A stretch of DNA of 64,000 nucleotides from Algorimicrobium algoritergicola (lineage in GTDB: Bacteria; Bacteroidota; Bacteroidia; Flavobacteriales; Flavobacteriaceae): assembly GCF_008086165.1 (NCBI RefSeq), contig NZ_VSKL01000003.1:1-64000 (forward strand). The letters are read 5' to 3'. The notes under the pieces are model-generated. The model was not told the origin of the DNA and did no database searches. It worked only from the letters and a program-made list of their open reading frames with translations. A program made the position numbers and the translations under genes. Numbering within the stretch: the stretch's first letter is position 1; every line of letters begins with the position of its first letter. Of this stretch, positions 24,837 to 33,465 are shown piece after piece.

Positions 24837-25017
24837 TACTAACCAACCAAAAATATGAAATGTTATTGTTTTTAATTTGAGTAACCACACTCTAATTAAA
24901 GTTAAGTTACAATAACACTAACTGTATTTCAATAGTCGTGCCAAAAATGATTTGCACACTAAAAATTTTATACATATCTTTATGATATCAATTTAATATC
25001 ATAATAAATAACTAATC

Positions 25018-25878
25018 ATGAAAGAAGAGAAAATTATTTCACCCGCAAACGGCTACTTAATGCTATTTGTATTCCTAGCATTATTTTTTGGAAGCATTGC
25101 CATTGCTATTGCCACAGAAAACCCAGCCTATGTAGCAATTGTGGTTATAGCTTTATTTATTGCACCTGGCTTTATTATGGTGCAACCTAATGGTTCTCGC
25201 GTTCTACTATTGTTCGGAAAGTACGTTGGCACCATTAAGCAGAATGGTTTTTACTGGGTAAATCCATTTTATACCAAGAAAAAAATATCATTACGAGCGA
25301 GTAATTTTGACAGTGAGCGACTGAAGGTCAATGATAAACTCGGAAATCCTATCATGATAAGTACCATTTTAGTTTGGCGTGTACAAAACACCTACAAAGC
25401 CGCTTTTGATGTGGATAATTATGAGAATTTTGTACGTGTACAAACAGATGCAGCTGTAAGAAAACTAGCCAGTATGTATCCGTATGACAATTTTGCCGAT
25501 GAAGGTTTAGACGAAGATATTACCTTACGCTCTAGTTTAAATGAAGTCAGCGTAGCATTAGAGAAAGAAATAGACGAACGTTTATCTATCGCAGGTATTG
25601 AAGTTTTAGAAGCCAGAATTGGTTATTTAGCCTACGCTCAAGAAATTGCAAACGCTATGCTAAAACGTCAGCAAGCAACGGCTATTGTTGCAGCTAGACA
25701 TAAAATTGTGGAAGGTGCTGTAAGCATGGTTGAAATGGCTTTAGATGAATTAAGTAAGAAAAATATTGTCCATTTAGATGATGAACGTAAAGCTGCTATG
25801 GTTAGTAATTTAATGGTTGTTTTATGTGGTGATAAGGATGCTTCTCCAATTGTAAATGCTGGTACATTAAATATGTAA
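25018..25878 (+). CDS. SPFH/band 7 (stomatin-like) membrane protein
   Basis: 286 residues. Two adjoining hydrophobic segments at the N-terminus (about 10-55) are followed by a band 7 domain (LFGKYVGTIKQNGFYWVNPF; VNDKLGNPIMISTILVWRVQ; ASMYPYDN) and a coiled-coil-prone region (EIANAMLKRQQATAIVAARH). Such proteins form membrane-anchored oligomers that organise lipid domains or guard proteases. It heads a tight five-gene run (25018-27335), with 1 base to the next gene. Confidence 0.85.
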   Translation: MKEEKIISPANGYLMLFVFLALFFGSIAIAIATENPAYVAIVVIALFIAPGFIMVQPNGSRVLLLFGKYVGTIKQNGFYWVNPFYTKKKISLRASNFDSERLKVNDKLGNPIMISTILVWRVQNTYKAAFDVDNYENFVRVQTDAAVRKLASMYPYDNFADEGLDEDITLRSSLNEVSVALEKEIDERLSIAGIEVLEARIGYLAYAQEIANAMLKRQQATAIVAARHKIVEGAVSMVEMALDELSKKNIVHLDDERKAAMVSNLMVVLCGDKDASPIVNAGTLNM

Positions 25879-25879
25879 T

Positions 25880-26071
25880 ATGACTAATAAGCAAATAATA
25901 AGTATTGCCGTAGGTAGTAGTATAGGGTCAAGCATAGGTGTTACTATTGGAGCTGTTACAAATACGGTTGCTTATGGCGTTGTATTTGGAACTCTTATTG
26001 GTACTTGCATAGGAGTTATAATTGCATATACATATTATAAAGAAAAAAATCATGAAAGAATACAAAGTTGA
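25880..26071 (+). CDS. Small Gly/Ile-rich membrane protein
   Basis: 63 residues, almost entirely hydrophobic with two glycine-zipper-like helices (ISIAVGSSIGSSIGVTIGAV; YGVVFGTLIGTCIGVIIAY). It starts 1 base after the SPFH gene, and its 3' end overlaps the next start by 20 bases, which supports a real gene. Function unknown; glycine-zipper membrane proteins often oligomerise. Confidence 0.6.
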   Translation: MTNKQIISIAVGSSIGSSIGVTIGAVTNTVAYGVVFGTLIGTCIGVIIAYTYYKEKNHERIQS

Positions 26072-26210
26072 AGTTCCACAATTAGGTTGGCGAAACCGCA
26101 TGCAAAGTTTTGAAGATTTAATTAATCAATATGGTCGCGAAGGTTGGCGTGTGATACACATAGCTCAAAATTATACCAGTGTTGTTTTTGAACGTGATAA
26201 AAACAGATAA
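26052..26210 (+). CDS. DUF4177-like small protein
   Basis: 52 residues: MKEYKVEVPQLGWRNRMQSF, then LINQYGREGWRVIHIAQNYT and a short strand. The YGREGWRVI core with flanking strands is typical of DUF4177. ATG 26052 is chosen over upstream codons because the domain begins there. Function unknown. It overlaps the previous gene and is followed after 2 bases by the hydrolase gene. Confidence 0.7.
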   Translation: MKEYKVEVPQLGWRNRMQSFEDLINQYGREGWRVIHIAQNYTSVVFERDKNR

Positions 26211-26212
26211 TT

Positions 26213-27148
26213 ATGAAAAAAATAAATTTATTGCTAATTCTTCTTTGTGCTAGCCAATTAATTGTAGCGCAAAAATCGATTACTTCGGAAGACATCATGC
26301 TAAAAAATGATAGTATTATTCTTCCAGGCACCTTAACCTATAACAAGGAATTAAAACAGCAGCCTTTGGTTATTTTTATTCATGGCTCTGGAAACGTTGA
26401 CCGAAATGGCAACCAGTTAGGTTTGGCAAATGCTAATTATATCAGACAATTAGCTGATAGTTTAAACCAGCGTGATATTGCTTTTTACCGGTATGATAAG
26501 CGTTCTGCCAATTGGCTAAACCTACGATACATGATGAAGGATTTAGATTTTGTTCGCTTTGCAGATGACGCTAAAATAGCTATTAACAATTTCAAAGATG
26601 ATGAGCGATTTTCAAGTATCACACTAATTGGGCACAGTCAAGGCTCGTTAGTTGCCATGTTGGCTTCCACTAAACATGTTGATAAATATGTATCTCTAGC
26701 TGGACCTTCGAAAACTGTTGATGTTGCCATGATTAAACAATACAAAATACAGAATGACACATTAGGCCAGAAAGTAGAAGCACATTTTAAAGAATTGCGT
26801 GAAACTGGAAGTATTGAACATGTGGATCCTGAATTAGCAGGTATTTTCGCCAAACCCAATCAAGGGTTTTTTAATTCTTGGATGATTTATAATCCTTCTG
26901 AAGAACTAAAAAAACTCAAAATGCCTATTTTAATTTTAAATGGTGATAAAGATTTACAGGTTTTTGAAAGCGATGCTGAAGGCTTACATCAAGCAAATCC
27001 AAAGTCGGAATTAGTCATTATTCCCAACATGAATCATGTGCTAAAACGAATAGATAGTGATGAAGATAATGAGAAATCATATAAATCACCAGATTATCCA
27101 CTATCTGAAACATTAATAAATACCCTTGAAACATATATAAAAAAATAG
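26213..27148 (+). CDS. Exported alpha/beta hydrolase
   Basis: 311 residues with a signal peptide ending VAQ (about residue 20). Catalytic residues are intact: GHSQGS with Ser142, NGDKDLQV with the acid, and NMNHVLK with His. FIHGSGNVDRNG forms the oxyanion loop. It is probably an esterase or acyl-ester hydrolase of the periplasm; substrate unknown. It is a paralogue of the Ser-less protein at 23859 and part of the SPFH operon. Confidence 0.82.
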   Translation: MKKINLLLILLCASQLIVAQKSITSEDIMLKNDSIILPGTLTYNKELKQQPLVIFIHGSGNVDRNGNQLGLANANYIRQLADSLNQRDIAFYRYDKRSANWLNLRYMMKDLDFVRFADDAKIAINNFKDDERFSSITLIGHSQGSLVAMLASTKHVDKYVSLAGPSKTVDVAMIKQYKIQNDTLGQKVEAHFKELRETGSIEHVDPELAGIFAKPNQGFFNSWMIYNPSEELKKLKMPILILNGDKDLQVFESDAEGLHQANPKSELVIIPNMNHVLKRIDSDEDNEKSYKSPDYPLSETLINTLETYIKK

Positions 27149-27149
27149 C

Positions 27150-27335
27150 ATGTCCAAGAAAAAAGCCTTTGCATTACGAATCAATGAAGAGATGCTCAAA
27201 GCCGTTGAGAAATGGGCTTCTGACGAGTTTAGGAGCACCAATGGCCAAATTGAGTGGATGCTTATGCAATACTTAAAAGAGAATAATAGATTGCCAAAAT
27301 CGAAAAAAAACACTTCAAATAAAAGCGACTCCTAA
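27150..27335 (+). CDS. Arc/MetJ-type ribbon-helix-helix protein
   Basis: 61 residues. MSKKKAFALRINEEMLKAVE forms the DNA-contacting strand and first helix; NGQIEWMLMQYLKE forms the second helix. This is the Arc-family ribbon-helix-helix layout, so it is a likely DNA-binding repressor, perhaps of its own operon. It starts 1 base after the hydrolase. A terminator overlaps its stop codon. Confidence 0.75.
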   Translation: MSKKKAFALRINEEMLKAVEKWASDEFRSTNGQIEWMLMQYLKENNRLPKSKKNTSNKSDS

Positions 27336-27348
27336 AGTCGCTTTTTTT
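27320..27348 (+). terminator. Rho-independent terminator of the SPFH operon
   Basis: AAAGCGACT, loop CCTA, AAGTCGCTTT followed by T residues; the stop codon of the Arc-like gene lies inside the hairpin. Confidence 0.85.
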
Positions 27349-27393
27349 AACCCGTTTATTTTGGTATTTTGCAGCTCAAAATAATAACCAACC

Positions 27394-28701
27394 ATGCAAG
27401 AACCAATTTTTACGAATGACACAATTGTCTTTGGACTTTTAATGCTCACACTTGGATTCATTTTTTATACGGAATCCATAAAAACTGGGTTTTGGCCAAA
27501 ATTCTACAAAATAGTTCCAGGTTTATTTATGGCATATATGTTACCAGCTGTATTAACAACTACTGGACTTATTGCTCCAGAATGGGAAACCGTCAACGAA
27601 GCTGGCGAAATAACAAAAGAAAGCACCAGTTTATATTATATGGCGAGTCGGTATTTACTGCCTGCTGCCTTGGTATTAATGACATTAAGCATCGATTTAA
27701 AAGCGGTATTCAATTTAGGTTGGAAGGCATTAGTCATGTTTTTAACAGGAACATTAGGTATTGTAATTGGAGGTCCAATTGCTATTCTACTAATATCTTT
27801 GGTATCGCCTGAAACTGTTGGAGGTGCTGGACCAGATGCAGTTTGGAGAGGTTTATCAACACTTGCAGGAAGCTGGATTGGTGGTGGCGCCAACCAAACG
27901 GCCATGTTAGAAATATACCAATACAACCAATCAGAATATGGAAAAATGGTATTTGTGGATATTGTGGTTGCCAACATTTGGATGGCCATTATTTTAATTG
28001 GTATTGGTCGCTCTAAAGCTATTGACAAATGGTTACGTGCTGATAATTCAGCCATTGAAGCTTTAAAAGATAGAGTAACATCGTTTTCTAAAAGTGTTAA
28101 TCGTAATCCGTCATTAACGGATATTATGATTATTGTAGCTATTGCGTTTGGAACTGTTAGTATAGCACATATTGGCGCGAATATTTTAGCACCATTTTTC
28201 AGTGATGTGGTTAGCGGTATTGAGTCTAACACCATGCGAAATACCTTTACCTTTTTAGATTCACAATTCTTCTGGATGATTAGCATTGCCACTTTAATTG
28301 CCATTCTTCTATCTTTTACAAAAGCAAAAAATTACGAAGGTGCTGGAGCCAGTAAATATGGATCCGTATTCATTTACATTCTAGTTGCCTCCATTGGTAT
28401 GAAAATAGATTTAATGTCCATTTTTGATAATCCTGGACTGATTGCTGTTGGATTAATTTGGATGACCATACACGCCATATTATTGATTATTGTAGCCAAA
28501 ATTATTAGAGCACCTTATTTCTTCTTAGCCGTTGGAAGTCAAGCCAATGTTGGTGGTGCAGCCTCTGCTCCTATTGTAGCTTCGGCTTTTCATCCATCTT
28601 TAGCAACGGTTGGCGTTCTGCTTGCTGTGTTTGGTTATGCTATTGGAACCATTGCGGCAATTGGTTGTACAATTTTAATGCGATTAGCAGCCGTTGGTTA
28701 G
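27394..28701 (+). CDS. DUF819 family integral membrane protein
   Basis: 435 residues with about ten or more membrane helices. It shows the glycine-rich signature of the family: GGPIAILLI, TLAGSWIGGGANQTAMLEIY (about 157-176) and ANVGGAASAPIVASAF near residue 390. The two GG-N/A-rich segments in inverted halves resemble Na+-coupled transporters, but substrates of DUF819 (YjcL-like) are unknown. It is monocistronic, bounded upstream by the SPFH-operon terminator. Confidence 0.85.
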   Translation: MQEPIFTNDTIVFGLLMLTLGFIFYTESIKTGFWPKFYKIVPGLFMAYMLPAVLTTTGLIAPEWETVNEAGEITKESTSLYYMASRYLLPAALVLMTLSIDLKAVFNLGWKALVMFLTGTLGIVIGGPIAILLISLVSPETVGGAGPDAVWRGLSTLAGSWIGGGANQTAMLEIYQYNQSEYGKMVFVDIVVANIWMAIILIGIGRSKAIDKWLRADNSAIEALKDRVTSFSKSVNRNPSLTDIMIIVAIAFGTVSIAHIGANILAPFFSDVVSGIESNTMRNTFTFLDSQFFWMISIATLIAILLSFTKAKNYEGAGASKYGSVFIYILVASIGMKIDLMSIFDNPGLIAVGLIWMTIHAILLIIVAKIIRAPYFFLAVGSQANVGGAASAPIVASAFHPSLATVGVLLAVFGYAIGTIAAIGCTILMRLAAVG

Positions 28702-28752
28702 TATTTAAACAATAATTATAAGATATTTGCGCCCTAAAATTCAAAATAACTA

Positions 28753-29448
28753 ATGAAGCATTCATTTATAGTATTAGCCCTTTTATTGTTAGTTTCCTGT
28801 GGAAAAGAACAACATGATTTAACCGTAAAAGGAACCATCAAAGATTTAAAAAAAGGCACTTTATACCTACAGAAAATTCAAGATTCAACTTTAATTACGG
28901 TCGATTCTCTAACCATTAATGGCGAATCTACTTTTGAACTTCATGCGGATTTAGAATCTCCTGAAGTTTTCTTTCTACATTTAAACAAAACGAATAAAGA
29001 TGCTTATGGTAAAATCTCTTTTTTTGCTGATAAAGGTGTGACTGAAATTAACGCTAATTTAAAAAACTTCGAATTAAATCCGGAAATTAAAGGGTCCAAG
29101 CAGCAAGTCATTTTTGAAACTTATTTAAAAATGATGGATCGTTATAACGATAAAAATCTGGAATTAATTAAAGCTGAAATAGATGCTAAAACTCAAAATG
29201 ATTCTACTTTAATGGCTACCAATATGAAAGCTTATGAGAATCTACTTAAAAGTAAGTATTTATACACAGTTAATTTTGCTATTCAAAACAAAGACAGTGA
29301 TGTAGCACCTTACGTAGCCTTAACTGAAATTTATGATGCGCAAATAAAATGGTTAGACACGATTAATAACTCTTTAACGCCAGAAATTAAAGCCTCTAAA
29401 TATGGTAAGGAATTGGATGCTTATATTAGGGAGCGTAAGGCTAATTAA
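28753..29448 (+). CDS. DUF4369 lipoprotein
   Basis: 231 residues. The lipobox ALLLLVSC puts Cys16 as the lipidated residue. The DUF4369 fold follows (DLTVKGTIKDLKKGTLYLQK; STFELHADLESPEVFFLHLN), usually found in front of thioredoxin-like domains. Here no CxxC thioredoxin domain follows; the C-terminal half is a helical bundle. Probably attached to the outer membrane on the periplasmic side; function unknown. Confidence 0.78.
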   Translation: MKHSFIVLALLLLVSCGKEQHDLTVKGTIKDLKKGTLYLQKIQDSTLITVDSLTINGESTFELHADLESPEVFFLHLNKTNKDAYGKISFFADKGVTEINANLKNFELNPEIKGSKQQVIFETYLKMMDRYNDKNLELIKAEIDAKTQNDSTLMATNMKAYENLLKSKYLYTVNFAIQNKDSDVAPYVALTEIYDAQIKWLDTINNSLTPEIKASKYGKELDAYIRERKAN

Positions 29449-29482
29449 GCTCTCGAATACCCCAGTTAACATTGTAAAAATT

Positions 29483-30055
29483 ATGATCCCCAGATCTATT
29501 ACAACATTCGGTCTTTTATTCTTTGTGCTTTTTACATTACATTCTGTTAAAGCCCAACCAAAAAAAGGCCCATATATTAAAGCCTCTTTAGGTTTGGGAG
29601 CCAGCCTACCTTTTGATGATGCAGATGTATCATCTAACGGGTTTTATGCTCAAGGAGAATATGTATTTGGAATTTCAAGATGGTTTGGCCTAAGACCGTA
29701 TGTTGGTGTCATGTTAGCTTCTTCTCATAACGACTACACGTCTCAACCACAATTAGGTTACCAAGTATCAACAAGCGCCTTATTATTGGGTGGCAAATTA
29801 CGATTTGCAATACCAATCCCTTGGGTTGCACCTTATGTGGAAACAGGCATTGGTACCTCAATTGGTTCTTTTACAACTATAACGCCTTATACAAATGTAG
29901 AAAAAAATGGATTTGTAGTTCATATACCTGTCACTTATGGATTAGCCATAGGTAGAAATCATAATTTTGAAATTGAACTCACTTTTTATTATCACCCTTC
30001 AATAGACAATTTGCAGGAGCTGCAACAATTGGCTTTTCATTTCCCATTTAATTAA
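29483..30055 (+). CDS. Outer-membrane beta-barrel protein
   Basis: 190 residues from ATG 29483, which begins a clear signal peptide (ITTFGLLFFVLFTLHSVKAQ). In-frame upstream codons overlap the previous gene and do not look like a leader. Amphipathic strands follow (YIKASLGLGASLPF; FGLRPYVGVMLASS; LRFAIPIPWVAPYVETG; HNFEIELTFYYHP) and the end FHFPFN is aromatic, consistent with an eight-strand barrel. Next gene after 11 bases in the same direction. Confidence 0.68.
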   Translation: MIPRSITTFGLLFFVLFTLHSVKAQPKKGPYIKASLGLGASLPFDDADVSSNGFYAQGEYVFGISRWFGLRPYVGVMLASSHNDYTSQPQLGYQVSTSALLLGGKLRFAIPIPWVAPYVETGIGTSIGSFTTITPYTNVEKNGFVVHIPVTYGLAIGRNHNFEIELTFYYHPSIDNLQELQQLAFHFPFN

Positions 30056-30066
30056 ACCCTTATTTT

Positions 30067-30708
30067 ATGAAAAAAATTTCACTACTACTTATCGTTATTA
30101 TTGGTTCACTTACAATTCAAGCGCAATCAAATTTTAAAATTGGCTTAAACGCTGGTATTAATTACCCATCTGTTTACGGATTTGATAACGCGAAATACCA
30201 CAACTTTAAAGCGGGCTTCTTAATAGGTGCTTCATTTGATTATTATTTAAGCGAAAAGTTATCATTAAAGACAAATATTAATTATGAACAAAAAACTCAA
30301 GAATACAGAATCACATTTTTTAGTTATTATGGCGGAACAGAAAGTAGTAAACAGGATTTTAATCGCAAAATTGGACTAATAAACATTCCAGTTTTACTGA
30401 AATACGAATTTTGGAATTCTAATTTCTTTGTGAATGCAGGTCCATTTATAAATTTTGTAATAAGCGATAAAACAGACTCCGAATATTTAGAATATGGTAA
30501 CGGGCCAGCTCCCGAAAGCAATAAAATTGACACAGGTATTTCAGCTGGTATAGGAGCCAACATTGCCCTTTCAGATAAACACACTATAACTATTGAAATT
30601 CGTGATGATTTTGGTCTGATAGATACTAGTAGTGTTCCGGAGTATTACGACGCTAATTTAAAAACCAATATGATTAAATTGATTGTTGGCTGGAATTTAG
30701 GGATATAA
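30067..30708 (+). CDS. PorT-family outer-membrane barrel protein
   Basis: 213 residues with a signal peptide ending IQAQ (about residue 21). The pattern FKIGLNAGINYPSVYG...FKAGFLIGASFDYYLSEKLSLKTNINYEQK...GLINIPVLLKYEFW is typical of the porin-family/outer membrane beta-barrel domain of Bacteroidota. It ends with KLIVGWNLGI. Probably co-transcribed with the barrel gene upstream, with a terminator downstream. Confidence 0.82.
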   Translation: MKKISLLLIVIIGSLTIQAQSNFKIGLNAGINYPSVYGFDNAKYHNFKAGFLIGASFDYYLSEKLSLKTNINYEQKTQEYRITFFSYYGGTESSKQDFNRKIGLINIPVLLKYEFWNSNFFVNAGPFINFVISDKTDSEYLEYGNGPAPESNKIDTGISAGIGANIALSDKHTITIEIRDDFGLIDTSSVPEYYDANLKTNMIKLIVGWNLGI

Positions 30709-30784
30709 TTATTTTCCATGCTCTGATTTTATACTCACGCCTTATTTTCAAATAACATCAAAGTAATAAGTACTTAAAAACTAT

Positions 30785-30823
30785 AAAAGCTCCAAACAGC
30801 ATTATTTTTGTTTTGGAGCTTTA
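30785..30823 (+). terminator. Rho-independent terminator after the PorT-like gene
   Basis: AAAGCTCCAAA pairs with TTTGGAGCTTT across a loop of about 16 bases; T-rich tail. Confidence 0.75.
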
Positions 30824-30894
30824 TATTAAGTTATCCCTATTAATATTTATTTCCTGTCCCAGAAAAGCAGGCTTTTTATATCCTTTATAAAAAC

Positions 30895-30930
30895 AAAAAA
30901 ACTCCAACCTATTTCTAGTATTGGAGTTTA
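30895..30930 (-). terminator. Terminator of tRNA-Thr
   Basis: On the minus strand AAACTCCAA and TTGGAGTTT pair, followed by T residues, immediately after the tRNA 3' end. Confidence 0.75.
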
Positions 30931-30938
30931 AACTTTAG

Positions 30939-31012
30939 AGCCGATGGAGGGACTCGAACCCACGACCTGCTGATTACAAATCAGCTGCTCTAGCCAGCTG
31001 AGCTACATCGGC
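30939..31012 (-). tRNA. tRNA-Thr(TGT)
   Basis: 74 bases. Acceptor GCCGATG pairs with CATCGGC; the anticodon loop is TTTGTAA with anticodon TGT; the T-loop is GGTTCGAGTCCC-like. No CCA is encoded. The same tRNA sequence occurs at 49229-49302. Confidence 0.95.
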
Positions 31013-31070
31013 AAAAGAAGCTGCAAATATAATCCTGAAAATTACATGTGCAACTATTTTTTCCTATTTT

Positions 31071-31340
31071 TTATCCTAATTTATTAATTTTTTCGATTAA
31101 CGCACGTCCTTTTTCTTCAAGTTCCGCATTAATAGCTTTAAAGTGTGCTTTTTTATCCTCAACACTTCTATCATTTACTTTAACAATTAAGGTATCAAAC
31201 GTTGCGATTGCTTCGTCAATAATTGCTTCACTCTTTTTTGTATCCTTGTCTGTGTTTGAATATTCCCAAACATAAACTGCTTCAATAATATCACCTAACA
31301 CATAATTAATGTCTTTTTTTAGGTCTCTTTTATTTGCCAT
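31071..31340 (-). CDS. Conserved small helical protein, function unknown
   Basis: 89 residues, highly charged and helical (KRDLKKDINYVLGDIIEAVY; AIIDEAIATFDTLIVKVN; AELEEKGRALIEKINKLG). No signal peptide. Similar short proteins are common in Flavobacteriia, but I know no role. It stands alone, 58 bases from the tRNA start and about 94 from manA. Confidence 0.7.
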   Translation of the reverse strand: MANKRDLKKDINYVLGDIIEAVYVWEYSNTDKDTKKSEAIIDEAIATFDTLIVKVNDRSVEDKKAHFKAINAELEEKGRALIEKINKLG

Positions 31341-31434
31341 AATAGTAATTTTAAAATTTTTACAAAAGTAGTTAATTTAATTGTATTCACGTTATTTAGA
31401 TGTGCTATTTAAATGCAAAGAAATTATTTTTTAT

Positions 31435-32406
31435 TTACACGTAAACTTCTAACAATGTGGCGTTATCAGTTACTAATTCAAAATTCGTTAAAGCGGCTGG
31501 TAGTAATACCGTTTCGCCAGTTTGTAAAGCCGTACTAAAACCATTTACTTTTACTGTTACTTGTCCAGCCACACACATATAAATAATAAAAGAATCCTTG
31601 GCATTTGTTTTTATAAGATTCTCCGATAATTTCAAATAATTAACGGTAAAATATGGACAAGTTACCATAGCATTAGCCTTATTTTCAACTTTTGAATAAC
31701 TAACTCTGAAATTTTCAGGCATATTAAAGTCGAAAGCTTCCAAAGCTAAATCAATATGAAGTTCACGCTCATTTCCTTTATCATCCACCCGATCCCAATC
31801 GTAAACACGATAGGTAATATCACTTGTTTGTTGTATTTCCGCTAGCAATACTCCTGCTCCAATAGCATGAACTCGACCAACATCAATGAAATAAGCATCG
31901 CCTGTTTTAACTGTATCAAAATTTAAAATTTCAGGAAGTGTTTTATTTTCCAAATGCTTCAGGTAGATTTCTGAATTCATAGGTTGATTAAATCCAACAA
32001 TTAAATTCGCATCTTGATCCGCTTGCATTACATACCACATTTCAGTTTTTCCAAAGGAATTGTGACGTTTGGCGGCTAATGCATCATTAGGGTGCAACTG
32101 AATGGATAAATCTTCCTTGGCATCAATAAATTTAATAAGCAAAGGAAAGGTATTTCCAAATTGCGCGTAATTTTGTTCGCCTATCAAATCACCTTTATAA
32201 GTGCTTAATAAATGCTTTAAGGACTGGCCTTCTAAACTCCCATTAGCGACCATAGATGTATCGCCTTCAACATCACTAATTTCCCAACTTTCACCAACAT
32301 TTTTCACCGTTGATGGTTTATTGAGAATATTTTTCAATTTCTCACCTCCCCAAATTTTATCTTTTAAAATGGGTGTGAATTTTATGGGATAGAGCGGGCT
32401 TTTCAT
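31435..32406 (-). CDS. manA: Mannose-6-phosphate isomerase, class I (cupin)
   Basis: 323 residues. The Zn-binding cupin shows SIQLHPND (Gln and His ligands), GKTEMWYV (Glu ligand) and VGRVHAIGAG (His ligand), followed by SDITYRVYDWDR with the catalytic Arg. It interconverts mannose-6-phosphate and fructose-6-phosphate for GDP-mannose synthesis or mannose use. The length suits the short bacterial form. Its ATG overlaps the queD stop by 1 base, so the two are translationally coupled. Confidence 0.92.
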   Translation of the reverse strand: MKSPLYPIKFTPILKDKIWGGEKLKNILNKPSTVKNVGESWEISDVEGDTSMVANGSLEGQSLKHLLSTYKGDLIGEQNYAQFGNTFPLLIKFIDAKEDLSIQLHPNDALAAKRHNSFGKTEMWYVMQADQDANLIVGFNQPMNSEIYLKHLENKTLPEILNFDTVKTGDAYFIDVGRVHAIGAGVLLAEIQQTSDITYRVYDWDRVDDKGNERELHIDLALEAFDFNMPENFRVSYSKVENKANAMVTCPYFTVNYLKLSENLIKTNAKDSFIIYMCVAGQVTVKVNGFSTALQTGETVLLPAALTNFELVTDNATLLEVYV

Positions 32407-32816
32407 TACTTACCAGAATAGGTTACAAAATTTCGAGGTGTTTCATATAGTGTTATCTCAAGATCTAAATTAGCAGCTAAATGTGGACGTAACTTATTAA
32501 AAATAACAACAACTATATTTTCAGCAGTAGGATTTAAGTCTTGAAATTCAGGAACATCAACATTCAGGTTTTTATGATCGAAGGCATCTTCAATTTTAGA
32601 CTTTATTAAATCCTTTAAAATTTTCACATCTAGAACATAACCCGTTTCTTGATCAATTTCACCAGTAACACTCACAATCAAATCATAATTATGACCATGA
32701 AAACTAGGGTTATTACATTTGCCAAAAACAGCATCGTTCCTTTGATCCGGCCAATCTTTACGGTACAAACGATGAGCTGCATTAAAGTGCGCTTTTCTAC
32801 TTACGGTTACTCTCAT
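32406..32816 (-). CDS. queD: 6-carboxytetrahydropterin synthase / 6-pyruvoyltetrahydropterin synthase
   Basis: 136 residues. Zn ligands are in FNAAHRL and FHGHNYDL, the catalytic Cys in FGKCNNP, and the late PTAENIVVVIF and LYETPRN segments belong to the family. In bacteria it usually makes 6-carboxytetrahydropterin for queuosine, though a tetrahydrobiopterin-type role cannot be excluded; no other que genes are nearby. Overlaps idi by 4 bases (ATGA) and manA by 1 base. Confidence 0.9.
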   Translation of the reverse strand: MRVTVSRKAHFNAAHRLYRKDWPDQRNDAVFGKCNNPSFHGHNYDLIVSVTGEIDQETGYVLDVKILKDLIKSKIEDAFDHKNLNVDVPEFQDLNPTAENIVVVIFNKLRPHLAANLDLEITLYETPRNFVTYSGK

Positions 32817-33340
32817 TGTTCTGTAATATTTATGTGTTCATAAAATTTTTGGAAGATAATTTTAAACCATGCTGTATATAAATCCGGTTGAAGTTTCATA
32901 TCTGCTTTTATAGTATCTAAAGCCATCCATTTCCAAGCTGCAACTTCATCAGGATTAATTTTAGGCGCATCGTTAAAATAGCCTATCATAATATGATCGA
33001 ATTCATGTTCAGTTAAGCCATTATCAAAAGGCGCTTTGTAAATAAATGAAATAGACTCTTCTAAATCAGCTACAAAACCCATTTCTTCTTGAAGTCGACG
33101 CTTTCCAGCCTCAATATTACTTTCACCATCACGTTGATGGCTGCAACAGGTATTTGCCCATAATCCTGGAGAATGGTATTTGTGCATAGCACGTTGCTGA
33201 ATCATTAACTCCTTTTTATCATTAAAAACGAATACCGAAAACGCACGATGCAACAATGCTTTTTTATGAGCTTCCATTTTGCCCATCAGCCCTATTTGCT
33301 CATCATTTTCATTAACTAAAATTACTTGTTCTTCAATCAT
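32813..33340 (-). CDS. idi: Isopentenyl-diphosphate delta-isomerase, type 1 (Nudix)
   Basis: 175 residues. The Nudix fold carries the isomerase residues: NTCCSH with the catalytic Cys and metal His, a Nudix-like RRLQEEMGF, and FDHIMIGYFND. It converts isopentenyl to dimethylallyl diphosphate in the cytoplasm, supplying isoprenoid, quinone and undecaprenyl synthesis. First gene of the coupled unit idi-queD-manA. Its start is 126 bases from the divergent prfC start. Confidence 0.92.
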   Translation of the reverse strand: MIEEQVILVNENDEQIGLMGKMEAHKKALLHRAFSVFVFNDKKELMIQQRAMHKYHSPGLWANTCCSHQRDGESNIEAGKRRLQEEMGFVADLEESISFIYKAPFDNGLTEHEFDHIMIGYFNDAPKINPDEVAAWKWMALDTIKADMKLQPDLYTAWFKIIFQKFYEHINITEQ

Positions 33341-33436
33341 ACCGTAAAAATACCATTCATAAAATTAAAAATACAACAAACTTATCACAAAAATAAAAAG
33401 CCCGAAAAGCATAACATTTTTTGCATAGATAAAATG

Positions 33437-33444
33437 TATCTTTG
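33437..33444 (+). promoter_or_regulatory. Flavobacterial -7 box of prfC
   Basis: TATCTTTG matches TAnnTTTG, 21 bases before the ATG. The nearest TTG (33421-33423) is 13 bases away, shorter than the usual 17-23, so only the -7 box is claimed. Confidence 0.5.
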
Positions 33445-33465
33445 CTACCCATTTTAAAACAGAAT

